Shown here piece after piece: positions 1 through 12,500 of a stretch of 64,000 bases of DNA. Made by a program: the position numbers and the translations under genes. The notes below the pieces were generated by a model. That model had not been told where the DNA came from, ran no database searches, and saw nothing but the letters and a program-made list of their open reading frames with translations. Each line of letters opens with the position of its first letter. Within the stretch, counting starts at the first letter, position 1. Source of the stretch: Liolophura sinensis (Eukaryota > Mollusca > Polyplacophora > Chitonida > Chitonidae); contig NC_088305.1 in assembly GCF_032854445.1 (NCBI RefSeq), positions 10,607,606 to 10,671,605 of the forward strand, read 5' to 3'.

Positions 1-740
1 TGTCAAACCAGTGACAGGGGTCGCCAATCTATCCAAAACGAGTCTAACTATATTGGTTAAAATGAGATGAATAACATAAGAACCCCTTACCTGCCTAGAG
101 TCCTCCGCTCGATGAGAAGGCCTAAAACCGGATCACAGCCTCAGTAACCCGTATGCAGGGGAACTAACGTACGGTTCAGCTCTGGGGGTGGTTTGAGAGT
201 GACAGAGACGAAGGCAGAACTGTCAGACACTTGGGAGTTTAAAGTTAGAGACCGCCGTACTCGCGCCCACCTTGCTGCTGTCCAATAGGCACACATAGCT
301 AGACGGTTGAAAGGTACTCACAGAAATACTAAGCGATCGGGAGACATGTTATTGTAATTACCCTACCTGGGTCGATGAGAAGGGTTGGTCTTTGGTTATA
401 GCTTCCCCATAAATCGGCCCAAGTCGGTTAACGAGCGGAGAAAAGGCTAAGGGAGTCTGTTATTTAGTGGCCAGCTAACTTCTGGCCCTTACAGTCCACA
501 CCAGTCCGTCCGATTGGCATGGGACCCCAGGGGAAAACTCTCGCATTGATTTACCACAAATGACACATTTTCAACACGGCCTTTTTTTTTCGCTTTTCTC
601 CCTCTATAGCGGCCCGCCAACGATGGAGGCAATTACCACGGGAATTGGCTCAAGTGTTGGTTTTATTTCACCGCGCCGTTAGTTAATACCCAGCCTTCAA
701 CGGACGTCTACAGTCCAACGGTCGCAGACCTTTGGAGGCT
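1..740. other. No recognisable feature
   Basis: Nearly balanced base composition compared with the AT-rich sequence that follows; stops in all frames, no repeat or gene motif recognised. Confidence 0.3.
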
Positions 741-2030
741 GACTACCTGGCTTGATGACCGTTTACGCGGCACTTCAAAGTGGTTCCATTGACATGATGG
801 TTACCAGGTGTTTTTGATGGAGCAAATCGGAAAGCAGTTCTCTTTCTTCGATTTGTAATTTCTCGCATTATAGTCGACCATCTAGTTTTATTATTTAATA
901 TCAAGATCGTTGCCATTGTCTGCCATATAAATATACATGTATGTTCACGCTCAAAATCGCAAAGACCATCAAAACTTTCAAAACATATACGCATATATAA
1001 TTATTTGGAACGTAAGTCACATGAAAGAGGATGATCATAATGGTGTAAAAAAGATTTTTATTTTTTTATTTCTTTTCTATTTTTCATTGCTCTTTAACGT
1101 CATACTTACGACTCTTTCAGTTTTATACATGGCGGAAACTGGCGTGCCCGGAGAAAACGACTGACCTTCAACAAGTTATTGACGAACCTTTCCATTTGTG
1201 ACATGTCATATTGGAAGAAGACCAGGTCTCCAGTGAACATCATATAAAACTACACGAAAAAGCACTTGACCGTCGACCTCTTGTAATCACCAAGGCCGTG
1301 AGAACAACGGAAGCTGGAGAACCTTAAAACTTCCCTGTCCAAGATTGGTATTCGGCCCATGTTTCGTGTGATCTGGCGTTTGAAAGGTAAACAGCTTTCC
1401 ACGAGTGCCGGTAAAAACGGCTTTATGACGGTATAAATTGCAACCATCGGTGGTTTCCAGATAGGAAAAATGAAAAGGTTAATTGAAAGCTCTACACTAT
1501 AAGGCATTTCAAAAGGAAATACTTTGTTATTGATGTTTTTTTTTTTTTTTTTTTTTTTGCTGCAATAACAGAATACATTCTCAGACACTCAGACAACAGA
1601 ATTTCTACTAAATTTCACAGATTAATATTTTTGAGTGAAGGCTCACATCATCACATTTTATGCCTTAACAACTTGATTCAGTGTCTAGGTACAATGAATC
1701 CAGGGTTCACATACTCGATAATCCGTATTAATAAAAAAAAACGTTTCTTTGTAAACAGTGTCTGTACAACATTAGGCGTTGTTAGAACATACGTGCAGTG
1801 ACGGTATATGACGTCATCATTTTGGTCATAGTGGCGGCCAACTTACTTGAATGTGTAAACTCGATCGACAGAATTCGATATTTTTCGCATATAAAGTTAT
1901 GTTCTCAGATGAAACATTTTGCAGTAATTCCTGCAAGTTATACACAGAAGATTTTTTTCCCTGTGGAGTTCTCTTTAATAGTCGAGGGAGCTTGAGTGTC
2001 CAAGTTTTTCACCTGCGTGTCCAAGTTTCC
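741..2030. other. No recognisable gene; AT-rich intergenic sequence
   Basis: Only short ORFs (up to 112 codons, the longest running through a poly-T tract near 1538-1558). No motif or splice structure supports coding. Confidence 0.3.
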
Positions 2031-2036
2031 CACCGA

Positions 2037-2150
2037 TACTGTCGCTGTGAGTTCAAGTCCAGTTAAGTCGTACGAGGGAAGGTCTGACGACAACCTGCAT
2101 ATGGCAGTGGGTGTTTCCCAAGCTCTGCCGGGTTTCCTCCTCACTTCGTC
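2037..2150 (+). mobile_element. SINE family A, degraded partial copy
   Basis: Contains the tRNA-like box B segment (GTGAGTTCAAGTCCAG) followed by the conserved core (GGGTGTTTCCCAAGCTCTGC, GGGTTTCCTCC) in the same order as the full copy at 42998-43263; the 3' tail is lost. Confidence 0.55.
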
Positions 2151-2489
2151 ACTGCCCATGCATGCACTATAACGATCTCTACGCAAACCATAATGATTTA
2201 ACTTACTTTGGTTTGAGGGTGTTTAAAGCTGTTTTCAATAACATTTCCCTCATTCGACACTATTGTCAACGCCATCAGTGGACGAAACACCAACAGAAGG
2301 AGCAAATTACTCGTCATGAAAGTGTTCCGAGTTGATGAAGTGTTTGAATTGAAACCAATTCAATTATCACCCAGTTAATTTCATGTTGGACAATCTAAAC
2401 GCTCCCCTGATGTATACCAAAATAGAGAAAATGGTACTTGTTGCGGCCTCTCGTGGCGCTCAGCACTGAGAAGTTAAAGCAAGGAAACA

Positions 2490-2640
2490 GGACTGGTTGG
2501 GCCAGGCTCAGTATAGTGTGACTGGGTAGGGTGTCATGTCTGGTTTCTTCGGCATGATAGCGGCAGCACTTTGGCCGCATTCTGTCACACGTACTGACTC
2601 CTCGTCATCATATGACTCAAAAATTGTCAAGTACGATGTA
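2490..2640. repeat. Dispersed repeat, copy 1 (partner at 3940-4076)
   Basis: Shares about 130 bp with 3940-4076, beginning GGCTCAGTATAGTGTGACTG and ending CATATGACTCAAAAATTGTC. The copies differ by an indel in the middle. The end resembles the tail of SINE family B, so this may be a related SINE; no TSD identified. Confidence 0.65.
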
Positions 2641-3939
2641 AAAACCCAGCCCTACGAACATTCATACCGAACACCATGCATCGCGTAAGAGCAACATTCT
2701 TGAGTACAGCAATAAGCAACAAATGAATAAATAAATAAATAACACCATATAATGTCATTGATACCACTACAAATGACGGGCTATTGGGTTGAAATATAAA
2801 CCGATTCAAAGGGGATGGGACAGAATTCATTGGGCCCGGACCAATCTGAATGCGGCCATTAGCCCGTAAACTGAAGACCATTGGTTGATACAGCCGAGAC
2901 AGTTTTGGCTTACAACCCTGCAATCCCGACCCTTAGAAATGGAGGAGTAACGGTTGCTATACAATGTTTCAAAATGACGATTAAGTCTTAATGGACACAC
3001 ATTTTCATCTCTGTTTGTGGGTTTGTTGAGAAGGCTATATGAGGCCAATCAAGCTTCAGATATTGATCGCTGCGCCTTTTATACCATATTTATTAGCTAC
3101 CCCATGCGAAAATCAATCAGTCAGCGATTGCAAACGGGGCTGACAACAGATCGATATTATCATGCCAATTGAACAGTAACACGGTTCAGTGATCGATTAT
3201 CGATCAACCCTTTCCCCTTGTATTAACAAAAGTCTTGCGACCTTCGTCCCCCACGGTAAAAGGTTAGTTGCATCATGCTGTGCCTAAGTGCCGGATAATT
3301 ACATGCGATAAAATAAACAGAATACTCCGATAAAGGCCGACTGAAATGAAATAAAAAATAAACATTGGATCATTTTGATTCGATTTGGTTTTATAGGTAT
3401 TCACACCGATCCCAGGCCGGTGTACGTAACAGGAGGTTATTTGGTTCCCAGGTGTCAATGCTTTCCGAGTTTGTTTGTCCCTTTCCCTCTTTGCTTTAGA
3501 TCAGAAGTAGTTTATTTCCGCCAATTAAGTGTCAATATTCTGTGAATTGACTTATCCATTTTCTTCTATGCTTTAAACGCAAAGAAAACCGGAGTTAACC
3601 TGTTTATTTTAACAGACAGATTTAACGGAAAGTCATCTAAGTGTTATCTAAGTGATGCTAGAATGTATTCTGTTATTGCAGCAGATTATTCTGTGAAATA
3701 TAGCACATATATTCTATTAAATCAACAATAACGATTCTAACAAACTATTGTGCTGAATATGACCCAGTATTGTGTTGTAATAACCGAATACATTCTAGCA
3801 TATATCACTCTGACAATAGCTTTTTTGTTAAATTAACAGATTAATTTTTGGAGAGTATCTGCTTCTATGTATAGCTGCATGGTCACAAGTTTATCACGGG
3901 AGACATATAATTATTAGGCATGCTATGTTTCATTACTCA
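2641..3939. other. No recognisable gene; intergenic
   Basis: AT-rich sequence with an AATA microsatellite near 2722-2741. ORFs are short and lack features of real proteins. Confidence 0.3.
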
Positions 3940-4076
3940 GGCTCAGTATAGTGTGACTGGGTAGGGTGTCATGTCTGGTGTCTTCGGCATGATACTTCAG
4001 TAGCGGCAGCACTCTGCCGCATTCTGCCACACGTACTGACTCCTCGTCATCATATGACTCAAAAATTGTCAAGTAC
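3940..4076. repeat. Dispersed repeat, copy 2 (partner at 2490-2640)
   Basis: Near-identical to the first copy about 1.4 kb upstream in the same orientation. It abuts directly on the minisatellite that starts at 4080. Confidence 0.65.
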
Positions 4077-4084
4077 GTCAACTG

Positions 4085-4512
4085 GCGTGTCTAAAGAAAA
4101 CATGAGTGTCAGAAGAAGACATGAGTGTTTGAAGAAAACAGGAGCGTCTGGACAAAACTGGAGTGTGAAGAAAACAGGAATGTCTGAAGAAAACAGGAGT
4201 GTCTGAAGAAAACAGGGGTGTCTGAAGAAAACTGGAGTGCCTGAAGAAAACAGGGGTGTTTGAAGAAAACAGGAGTGTCTGAAGAAACAGGAGTGCCTGA
4301 AGAAAACAGGGGTGTTTGAAGAAAACAGGAGTGCCTGAAGAAAACAGGAGTGTGTCTGAAGAAAACAAGAGTGTCTGAAGAAAACAGAAGTGTCTGAAGA
4401 AAACAGTGTGAAGAAAACAGGAGTATGAGAAAAAACAGGAGTGTGAAGAAAACAGGAGTGTCTGAAGAAAACTGGAGTGCCTGAAGAAAACAGGGGTATC
4501 TGAAGGAAACTG
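4085..4512. repeat. Minisatellite, 21-22 bp unit, about 20 copies
   Basis: Variants of GTGTCTGAAGAAAACAGGAG with frequent small deletions (AAGAAAACAGGAGTGTG forms). The three minus-strand ORFs of 96-157 codons across it are repeat artefacts (Phe/Ser/Cys/His-rich). Confidence 0.95.
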
Positions 4513-4786
4513 GAGAGTCCGGTGTCAACCACCGGTAATTTGCTGACAAACTTTCCTACACATTACCTACAGATATGCATGCCAAACTGGTGAAAGACAA
4601 GTGTTCTTCAACAAACGTACCCCTGAGCAAATAGTCCCACGAGCGTCATCAAACACCTTATCGACACCAAGGCCCTAAGAAAAACGATGTTGGCTGAATC
4701 TAAAAATTCTGTGTAAAATGCCTAAATTGAACCTAAATATAGTTAAGAATGGCACATTTTATTCACTGAGCTATATCTCGTTCCCG

Positions 4787-4912
4787 TAAACCACTGGTGT
4801 TTTACGCCCTACTACTCAAAAACATTTCACTTTTGCCACACCCGCCAGCATTATGGTGAGAGGAAACCAGGCTAAGCCATGGGCAAACTCACGACCATCC
4901 GCAGGTTACAAC
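4787..4912 (-). mobile_element. SINE family A, 3' half
   Basis: Reads on the plus strand GGTGTTTTACGCCCTACTAC, then CAGCATTATGGTGAGAGGAA and GACCATCCGCAGGTT, i.e. the SINE core and tail inverted. The tRNA-like head is missing. Confidence 0.7.
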
Positions 4913-4989
4913 TATGGTTGTATTAAAGCAATAACTTATTTCACAGTCCCATGGTTTTCCTTACATTCAAGGGAAGAAGATCAAACGAA

Positions 4990-6409
4990 AAGAGTTTAAA
5001 AGGTAGTCTAATAATTATTACATTTATTATACAATTTTGTACATATTAATCCAAGCATCAAATCACAGACACAATATACCTCTTTATCTTTTGCATCATT
5101 CACCTCAGACACCTTGATAAACGAGTCAAAATTTCATATATCCTATTGCAACATTCAATTCCAACCAGTGGAAACTTTTACAAATATACTTTTCTCTCTG
5201 ATTCAATAAAGAAAACCTTCGTGTATCCCATGAAATGTACTACATCTCTGTGGATCATAACATAAATTAAGAGTTACCAATTGAAAGTTTTCTTTGATAT
5301 CCTCTGTACAGGGATTAATACCACGGGTGTTTATACAGTCCGCATTTAACTCTTTATGAGGTGATTAAAAATATACAAAACCACATGTGAGGTAAAATCA
5401 GTTTTCTTTGTAAATTTCCTGAGTATAAATGATACTGAATCCTGGTTACTCTTTTCAAAATCTATGTCACCATTTCTTATTTCCCAGTTCACTTTTTTCT
5501 CTAGTGTTTCCTTGTCAAAGAAAAACTTGCTGTAATCAAATGTCAATCACTGACAACATTGTTTAAATGTGATAGTACTTTTCTCAAAGAATGGCTTATC
5601 TCACTCAAGAGAGGTATGGCTAACCTTTAACCCCTGACAAGTCCCTGAGAATTGACTGGTTTTCTGACAGATGACCTCTGATTGCAGCCAGTAACTGTTG
5701 ATTTTGCATTTTTTTTTCGTAAAATTTGAGCTCCACTTTCCCTTTCTTCACTTTCTGTTATCCTCCTCTCTGAACTTTTCGGATGTTGACCTCTACAAAC
5801 ACGGAGTTTTAAGGTCTTTTTTAAAGTTACTCGCACATGACCTTTTTTCTTAAGTCCCTGACAGCTGACCTTTTCTCTGAAGTCTCCAACTGCTGATTTT
5901 TTTTCTTAAAGTCACTGACTGCTGACCTTTTGTCTTAAATCACTAACCCGCTGATCCCTTTTCTCATGTCAATAACATGATTTATTCTGAAAATAATAAG
6001 ACCTGACCTTTTTTCTAAGGTCAATGAGTTACCTATACCTATTCTCAAAGTCAATGAGAGCAAAACTAGTTTTCTTATCAAAAGCAGCTCACTCATTATA
6101 CCAAAGCCACTGACTATTTAATAGATGGTTGGCAACAGCAGCCATCTCTGAGGTAAGTTTGTTTGTATTGCCTAGTGTATGCCCTTACCAGTCAAGGGCC
6201 TCTGCACAGCTTATGACACCTCTAACAATAGACACCCAGTGGGCGATACACAAACTTACCTCAAAGATGGCTGCCATTGCAAACCATCTATACACTGAGT
6301 ATAAAAGTTGCTGAATGATCGTTTTAAAATCACTTTATAATGAGGCACTTGATTGTGTTTTGACTGATTTGTTATTGCCATCACTCCTGAAGGCCACATG
6401 TTTTTAAAG
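4990..6409 (-). other. SUGCT 3' flank, probable 3' UTR, with diverged short tandem repeats
   Basis: Downstream of the SUGCT stop there is no convincing coding sequence. Between about 5620 and 6110 the sequence is a run of diverged units of about 30 bp (variants of CTGACCTTTT and TTAAAGTCACTG). Possible minus-strand poly(A) signals (AATAAA, seen as TTTATT) lie at 5981-5986 and 5023-5028. The true 3' end cannot be decided without transcript data. ORFs of 66-69 codons here look random. Confidence 0.4.
6122..6291. mobile_element. MITE-like element with about 42 bp terminal inverted repeats
   Basis: Left arm 6122-6163 (TAGATGGTTGGCAACAGCAG...) and right arm 6249-6291 are imperfect inverted complements, separated by about 85 bp. 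The ends sit next to TA dinucleotides, as expected for a TA-targeting Tc1/mariner-type non-autonomous element. No coding capacity. Confidence 0.5.
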
Positions 6410-6558
6410 TTACTGGATGACCTTGCCCTCTCTCAGTTTGTTTAAGTCCTGATCAGTCAGTCCTAGGACTGAGCCTAACACCTGGTCAGTGTGTTGCCCC
6501 AGAGTTGGGGGAGGAGAGGGTAAGGGGAAGTCACCACTGCTGTACTTCACTGGTGGAC
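6410..6558 (-). CDS. SUGCT: SUGCT terminal coding exon 14
   Basis: Residues 387-435 and TAA. Contains GPPVKYS, a Pro-rich stretch, [10 protein letters not shown] and the [17 protein letters not shown] end, the usual C-terminal helix of the family (G-x-x-x-x-x-(I/L)-x-x-L-x-x-x-x-(V/I)-I). Confidence 0.92.
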
Positions 6559-9500
6559 CTGAATGAAAACATCAGGAAATAAACCCATGGGATAACTCGA
6601 GGATACATGAAATGGGACCCTAAATTACGGTTTGAAAGAAATTAGGAGCAATGCCAAAATACTGAAAAACAATATTCAATATCTCTTAATTAGTTCTCTA
6701 TATAATGCATATTTCCTATCAGCTGGAGGTAATTTTTGGATACCATGTCAAAGACTGACTTATTCACAAAGCAGGACTAACTTAATACCACCACTTTCCC
6801 ATTCCCACTCATTCCCTTCCCTTCTACTAACTTACTTTGACAGTTATCACCATTGATGTCTTAGCTGCAGGGAAAACCAACCTCTTCTGATTCAAGAAAG
6901 CCACACGACAACCAACCCCATACAAAAAGTCTAACAAACTGATAGTACTAACCTCTACCACTAAACAAGGACAAACGGCCATCGACCTCTTCTGATTGGA
7001 AAACTCTAAAAGTGCTATACAGCCAATAAGTTTTAACTACTACAAGAAGGCTGAAAAATTTCCAATGTAGTATACTGATTATCTACCAATAAGCTTTAGC
7101 ATAATACAAAATCACTGATAATCTGAATAAACTGACCTACCCAACCTACATGTATTATGGTGGTCCCATCCATCTGTATTGGCCCTGTAACCTAGAGAAG
7201 GGTCCACATATACCTTACCACCCCTCAACAATCAACATGAACTCACCAGGAACCCTGATCCTCCCTGCTGTGGGATGATCCATTTCTTGTATCATTTTGT
7301 TGTGCTCAATCTGTCAGTGAAGTAAAAACATTGAAATTTAGTCAAAAAGTTATTTGACAAAAGGCATAATTTTTAGGTGAAAACCTTGTAAATTTTAAAC
7401 AAAAATCACCATTTTATCACTGAAGAAAACAACAAGCATGAGGGACAGAAAACATTGAATATAAATTCAGTTTAAATTCCATTTTGACATGTCACAAAAA
7501 CTGCACTTCTTTTTAATACTTGCTCTATGTTTGTTCCTTAGTAGTCTCAAAATTACATCAGGTACTTCGCACCAAAACAACCAATGGGAGTCCGGAGTAC
7601 CCAGTAGTTACCCACTGCCCTCGGTATGGTACCCGACTTACCTCCTGACCCAAAATTACAGAATAACGAAGTTTAATCATGTAAGCCAGCGATGGACCCG
7701 AAATTTCAACAGGGCAAAGTTTAATCATGTAAGCCAGCAATGGACCCGAAATTTCAACAGGGCAAAGTTTAATCATGTAAGCCAGCGATGGGCCCGAAAT
7801 TTCAACAGGGCAAAGTTTAATCATGTAAGCCAGCGATGGACCCGAAATTTCAACAGGGCAAAGTTTAATCATGTAAGCCAGCGATGGACCCGAAATCACA
7901 GTATGACAAAGTTTAATCATCTAAGCCAGTGATGGAGAAATCACTGTATGACAAAGTTTAATCATCTAAGCCAGTGATGGAGAAATCATAGTATGAAAAA
8001 GGCATATTAACACAGATCATATACACTGTAGTTCTGAGCACAACTTTTCCTTTAAAATAAAGAGACAGAGTATTGCCTGTCAGTGAGGCCACCCAACCCG
8101 CTTAAAAAAATGGGTGCATTTGTTTCTCACTCCATTCCTGTTAGTTCCATGTACCTGTTACTACAAGTACAGGAAATTACTGGTACATGCTAAACTCCTC
8201 TGTATACACACCTGAGGTTCCTTAAACACCTGTTCTATGGTGTTGATTGGACCAAAAGGTATGCCAGACCCAGCCAGCAAATCCAGCCAATCAGATGTGC
8301 TGTTCTTTGCAAATCTAAATAAAAGAAAAACCTTTACCTTTATAAAAACCATGATCTTTATCCTTGAAAACCATGACACACATATGCATCAGTCGTGCTG
8401 ATCATGTTTCCAGCTGCTTTTACATGGCGTATCCTAGTCAGGTAAGAATTCCAGGCTAAACACTGAATTAATGAGTTACCAAGTTGATCGGATGAAAATA
8501 GTTGTGGCCATTAGGATAGGTTTCCACGCCTCTTCCAGAATAACTTGGGTTATATTGTTTGTTATTTTTTCCTTTAACAAAGTCTCAAACCTACCTGTCA
8601 GAGAGCCGTGAAATGAGGACTTTTCTGTTTGCTACACGTTTCTCGTTACTTGAAAAACGTGGATCTGACGCTTCTGACTCCATCTGTAATATCTGAGATC
8701 ACAGATACAGAAGACAGCAGAGTAAAATGTAGACATGTATAATATCTTATCACAGTTTTAGCGTCGTCCTATGACTGAAAAATTGTTAAGTCAGGCGTTA
8801 AACCCTAAGCAGTCACTCACTAACTCACACTTCTAATCTTGCATATTCTTGTGTTTGAACTTCACAATACACTAATACATGTGTACAGACATTGCAAAAG
8901 GTATGAACTACCTGTATTACACCGTAGGCAACAGGTATGATGTACTAAATACTGTCATGAGTGTGGTATGAAATATTACAAATGGATGTAAGAAAGATTA
9001 TGGTTGATCACCATTTCAGCTATACCATAGCAAGAACATGTTTAAACAATGAAGCAGTCAATGGGTTTTGAGCCCACTCAAAATGGTTCACCCACTTGAC
9101 ACAGTTTACCCACCTGCAAAGTTCACCCACCTGCCCAGATCACTCACCTGACATAGTTAATCCACTCGACCAAGTACACTGACCCAACACAGATTAACCC
9201 CACCTGACACAGTTCAACCCACCCAACACCTAGTTCACCAACCCAGCACAGTTCAACCCACCTGACACCTAGTTCACCAACCCAACACAGTTCAACCCAC
9301 CCAACACCTAGTTCACCAACCCAACACAGTTCAACCCACCCAACACCCAGTTCACCCACTCAACACAGTTCATCCACTCGACACAATTCACCCATCTAAC
9401 ATAGCCCACTCACCCAACACAGTTCACCCACCTGACACAGCTCTTTAAACTGGTGATCATTTCCTGCTCCTACCAACAGGTAACCATCAGATGTTGGAAA

Positions 9501-12500
9501 CGCCTGTTCATGTAACAAAGAATTACACACTAAGTCACACCGGGATAATTATAGCATACGCCTACAATGTACAGGAATCAAGGGATGTAAAGTTTTTAGC
9601 CTAACTTAAAGTTCAAGCTTATTTTATGGTGCATAGGTGTTTCCTGCAAATACAAGACATGGTTACATGATAAAAGTCCAGGAAATGGGTTAGGGAATGC
9701 AGCCCATTAAGCCACTTATAGTGCCCCCAAGAATGAAAAAACGGCAGGTGCTCTTCCACACCTTGCTTTGGCCCGACCAGTGGTGTGACACTTTGTACTA
9801 CACAACTGCCGAGCCACTCTAACAGTGGAAGTCAAGTGATCTCCCAAAACTTCATGTTAAAATGCTTACGGTGTCCAAGAGCAGTGTAGATGAGTTTTCA
9901 GGAGTTATAAAAGTCCAGGAAATGGGTTAGGGAATGCAGCCCATTAAGCCACTTATAGTGCCCCCAAGAATGAAAAAACGGCAGGTGCTCTTCCACACCT
10001 TGCTTTGGCCCGACCAGTGGTGTGACACTTTGTACTACACAAGTGCCGAGCCACTCTAACAGTGGAAGTCAAGTGATCTCCCAAAACTTCATGTTAAAAT
10101 GCTTACGGTGTACAAGAGCAATGTAGATGAGTTTTCAGGAGTTATTTTTTGAGGATGGACTAAACCATCACCACAATCTTGTTTGTACAAATGAAGGAGG
10201 TTCTACTAGTGATAGAAAGACATGCATTTTAACCAATAGGCCACAACCAATAAAACCACCCACCTTCCTCTCCCCTCATAAAATACATTTTCACCTGCCA
10301 GATCTCCCTAACGGCGGTGAAACTTTGTGCAAGACTGCTTAAAATAAGAGGAAACAATTAGCGTATACTCGAAATTTATTTACTGAACCAGTACCTCAAC
10401 CTCATGAGTACGCCCCAACTAGTGACTGAATGATAAATAACCTAAACACTAGTCAATCTATCCATGTTGTTGTTGCTGTTGTTGTTATCTGACCTGATAA
10501 GGCACAATGCTGGCATGAGCTGTCCCGTACCTCTGTCCCTCCATACTAGCGTTCAAGTAATTAGAGGCGACATTCACCAATGAGGCTACCTACGCAGAAG
10601 AAACATTTCAGTGAATGAGTACATCTAATCAACTGATTTGAGATTTGACTGAGTGAGTGATTGGTTGACTGACATATTAATTATAACTTTAAAAAAAAAG
10701 CAAATGCATAGAATTTTATACATATATATTCCTGGCTTAGTTTAGGCATGGAGCAAGCTGGTTTTCAAACTTGATCTGACAGGCCTCAAAATGAATCTGT
10801 GTATAAAATTTTAATGCAATCAAAATAAAATTTGAAGCAGTTATTGCACTCAAGAATAATTGACTTATACAACCACGGTCAGCACTATGGTGGAAGGAAA
10901 CCCGGCAGAGCCATCTGCAGGTTGCTGACACACTTTTCCACATACCCAGGAAGTTTAACTAGAGAGGCAAGTACAGGAAATGAAATACTAACGCAAATAA
11001 TACTTTCTTCCATTTAATACATCTCAGGAAAGACAACACTGGATAACGCACAAGACAGATATTTAGCCTGCGTTCACACACAGATGTCCAGTCAACAGTC
11101 TACTGGCCACTACAATCACTATCCACGTGTTAAGCTTGCTGACCGACTGGAACATTTTCAGTTTGAGCCAGTCGCATGGTCTAGTCAATTTTCACAACGG
11201 GAGACCACTCTGGACTGCCCAGTGTAACACTCTAGCGATTAACACTCATCGTGTTGCCATTGTGGTCACGATATCGTAGCCACTCATAGCCACTCATAGC
11301 CTTCGGGCTACGGCTGGATACGGTCCCTTAGCATGAGCTGGACTTTGATAAAAGGCTCCTGGTTAAATGTGATACACTAAGACGCTAACCACTATGCCAC
11401 ATAGTGAGGCCCCATATCCAAGTTAAAATCCCTTGCATTCAGTGAGAATGGGATAACATAGCAAAACACTGGTGGAAGACAAGTGGTTTTCAGCAGATGT
11501 TAGACTGAACAAACGGCCACAAAAGTCTACTGCCTTCTGTCACAAAGGTTTCACAAGCAGTGAGATATCTACAGTTACCTGAGTGGAGAATAAGTTACAG
11601 TCTATGTGCTGTCCAACACCTGTGGCCTGACGCTGCAATATGGCAGCCATGATGGCTCCGTGGGCATACAGTCCTGTAGACAAGTCAGTCATAGCCACGC
11701 CCACTTTACATGGCTCTCCTTCCTAACAACAAATACAAGTAGCACAAATAAATTCACAGAGCGCTAATCTGTAACATACAAATGCACAGCAATCAAAGGT
11801 TTGATATGTTATTTATTTATTGGATCGGTGTTTTATGCCACATGCACTCAAGAATATTTCGTTTACACGGTGGCCAACACTATGGTGGGTAAAAACCGAA
11901 CAGAGCCCTAGGAAAACTGCAGATTGTAGGCATATCTTCCCATGTACTACCGGAAGAGAAGACAGCATGACTCTATTGGTGCGGACTTGAACTCACGCCC
12001 ACTACACTGGTGAGAGGCTCCTGGGTGATTGTGCTGCAGTAGCACGCTTACCACTTGGCCAAAGAGGCCCCCAGTCTTATCTGGAAACAACGTATCAATA
12101 CACAACAATATATGGTCAAGTATGAAATAACACACAGATACAAAAATATACACATTGTACACGTTATACTGAATATCCACAACTGACACAACTATCTCAT
12201 AATCTAGTGAGACCAGTGAAAATATTAGCCTGAGTTATTTCTCTGATTTATGATTAAGATACACGTAAGACAAATTTATACACAGCATACATTACTGTGA
12301 GTAAGTGAGTGAGTGAGTGAGTGATTGGGGTTTAACATCGGACTTAACCATTTTTCAGTCATATGACGTGGAAGGAATTCTCAGAGTGCATGTACTGTGC
12401 CTCCTTCTCCTTAATGCAGGATGGATTTCCGCCACTCTTTTATCTAGTGCTGCTTCACTGAGATGTCTTACTGCAGGCAAGCAAGCTGCCCCGCCCAAGC

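Noticed and set aside
4059-4549. Phe/Ser/Cys-rich ORFs of 96-157 codons on the minus strand
   Set aside because: Artefact of the 21-22 bp minisatellite in three frames.
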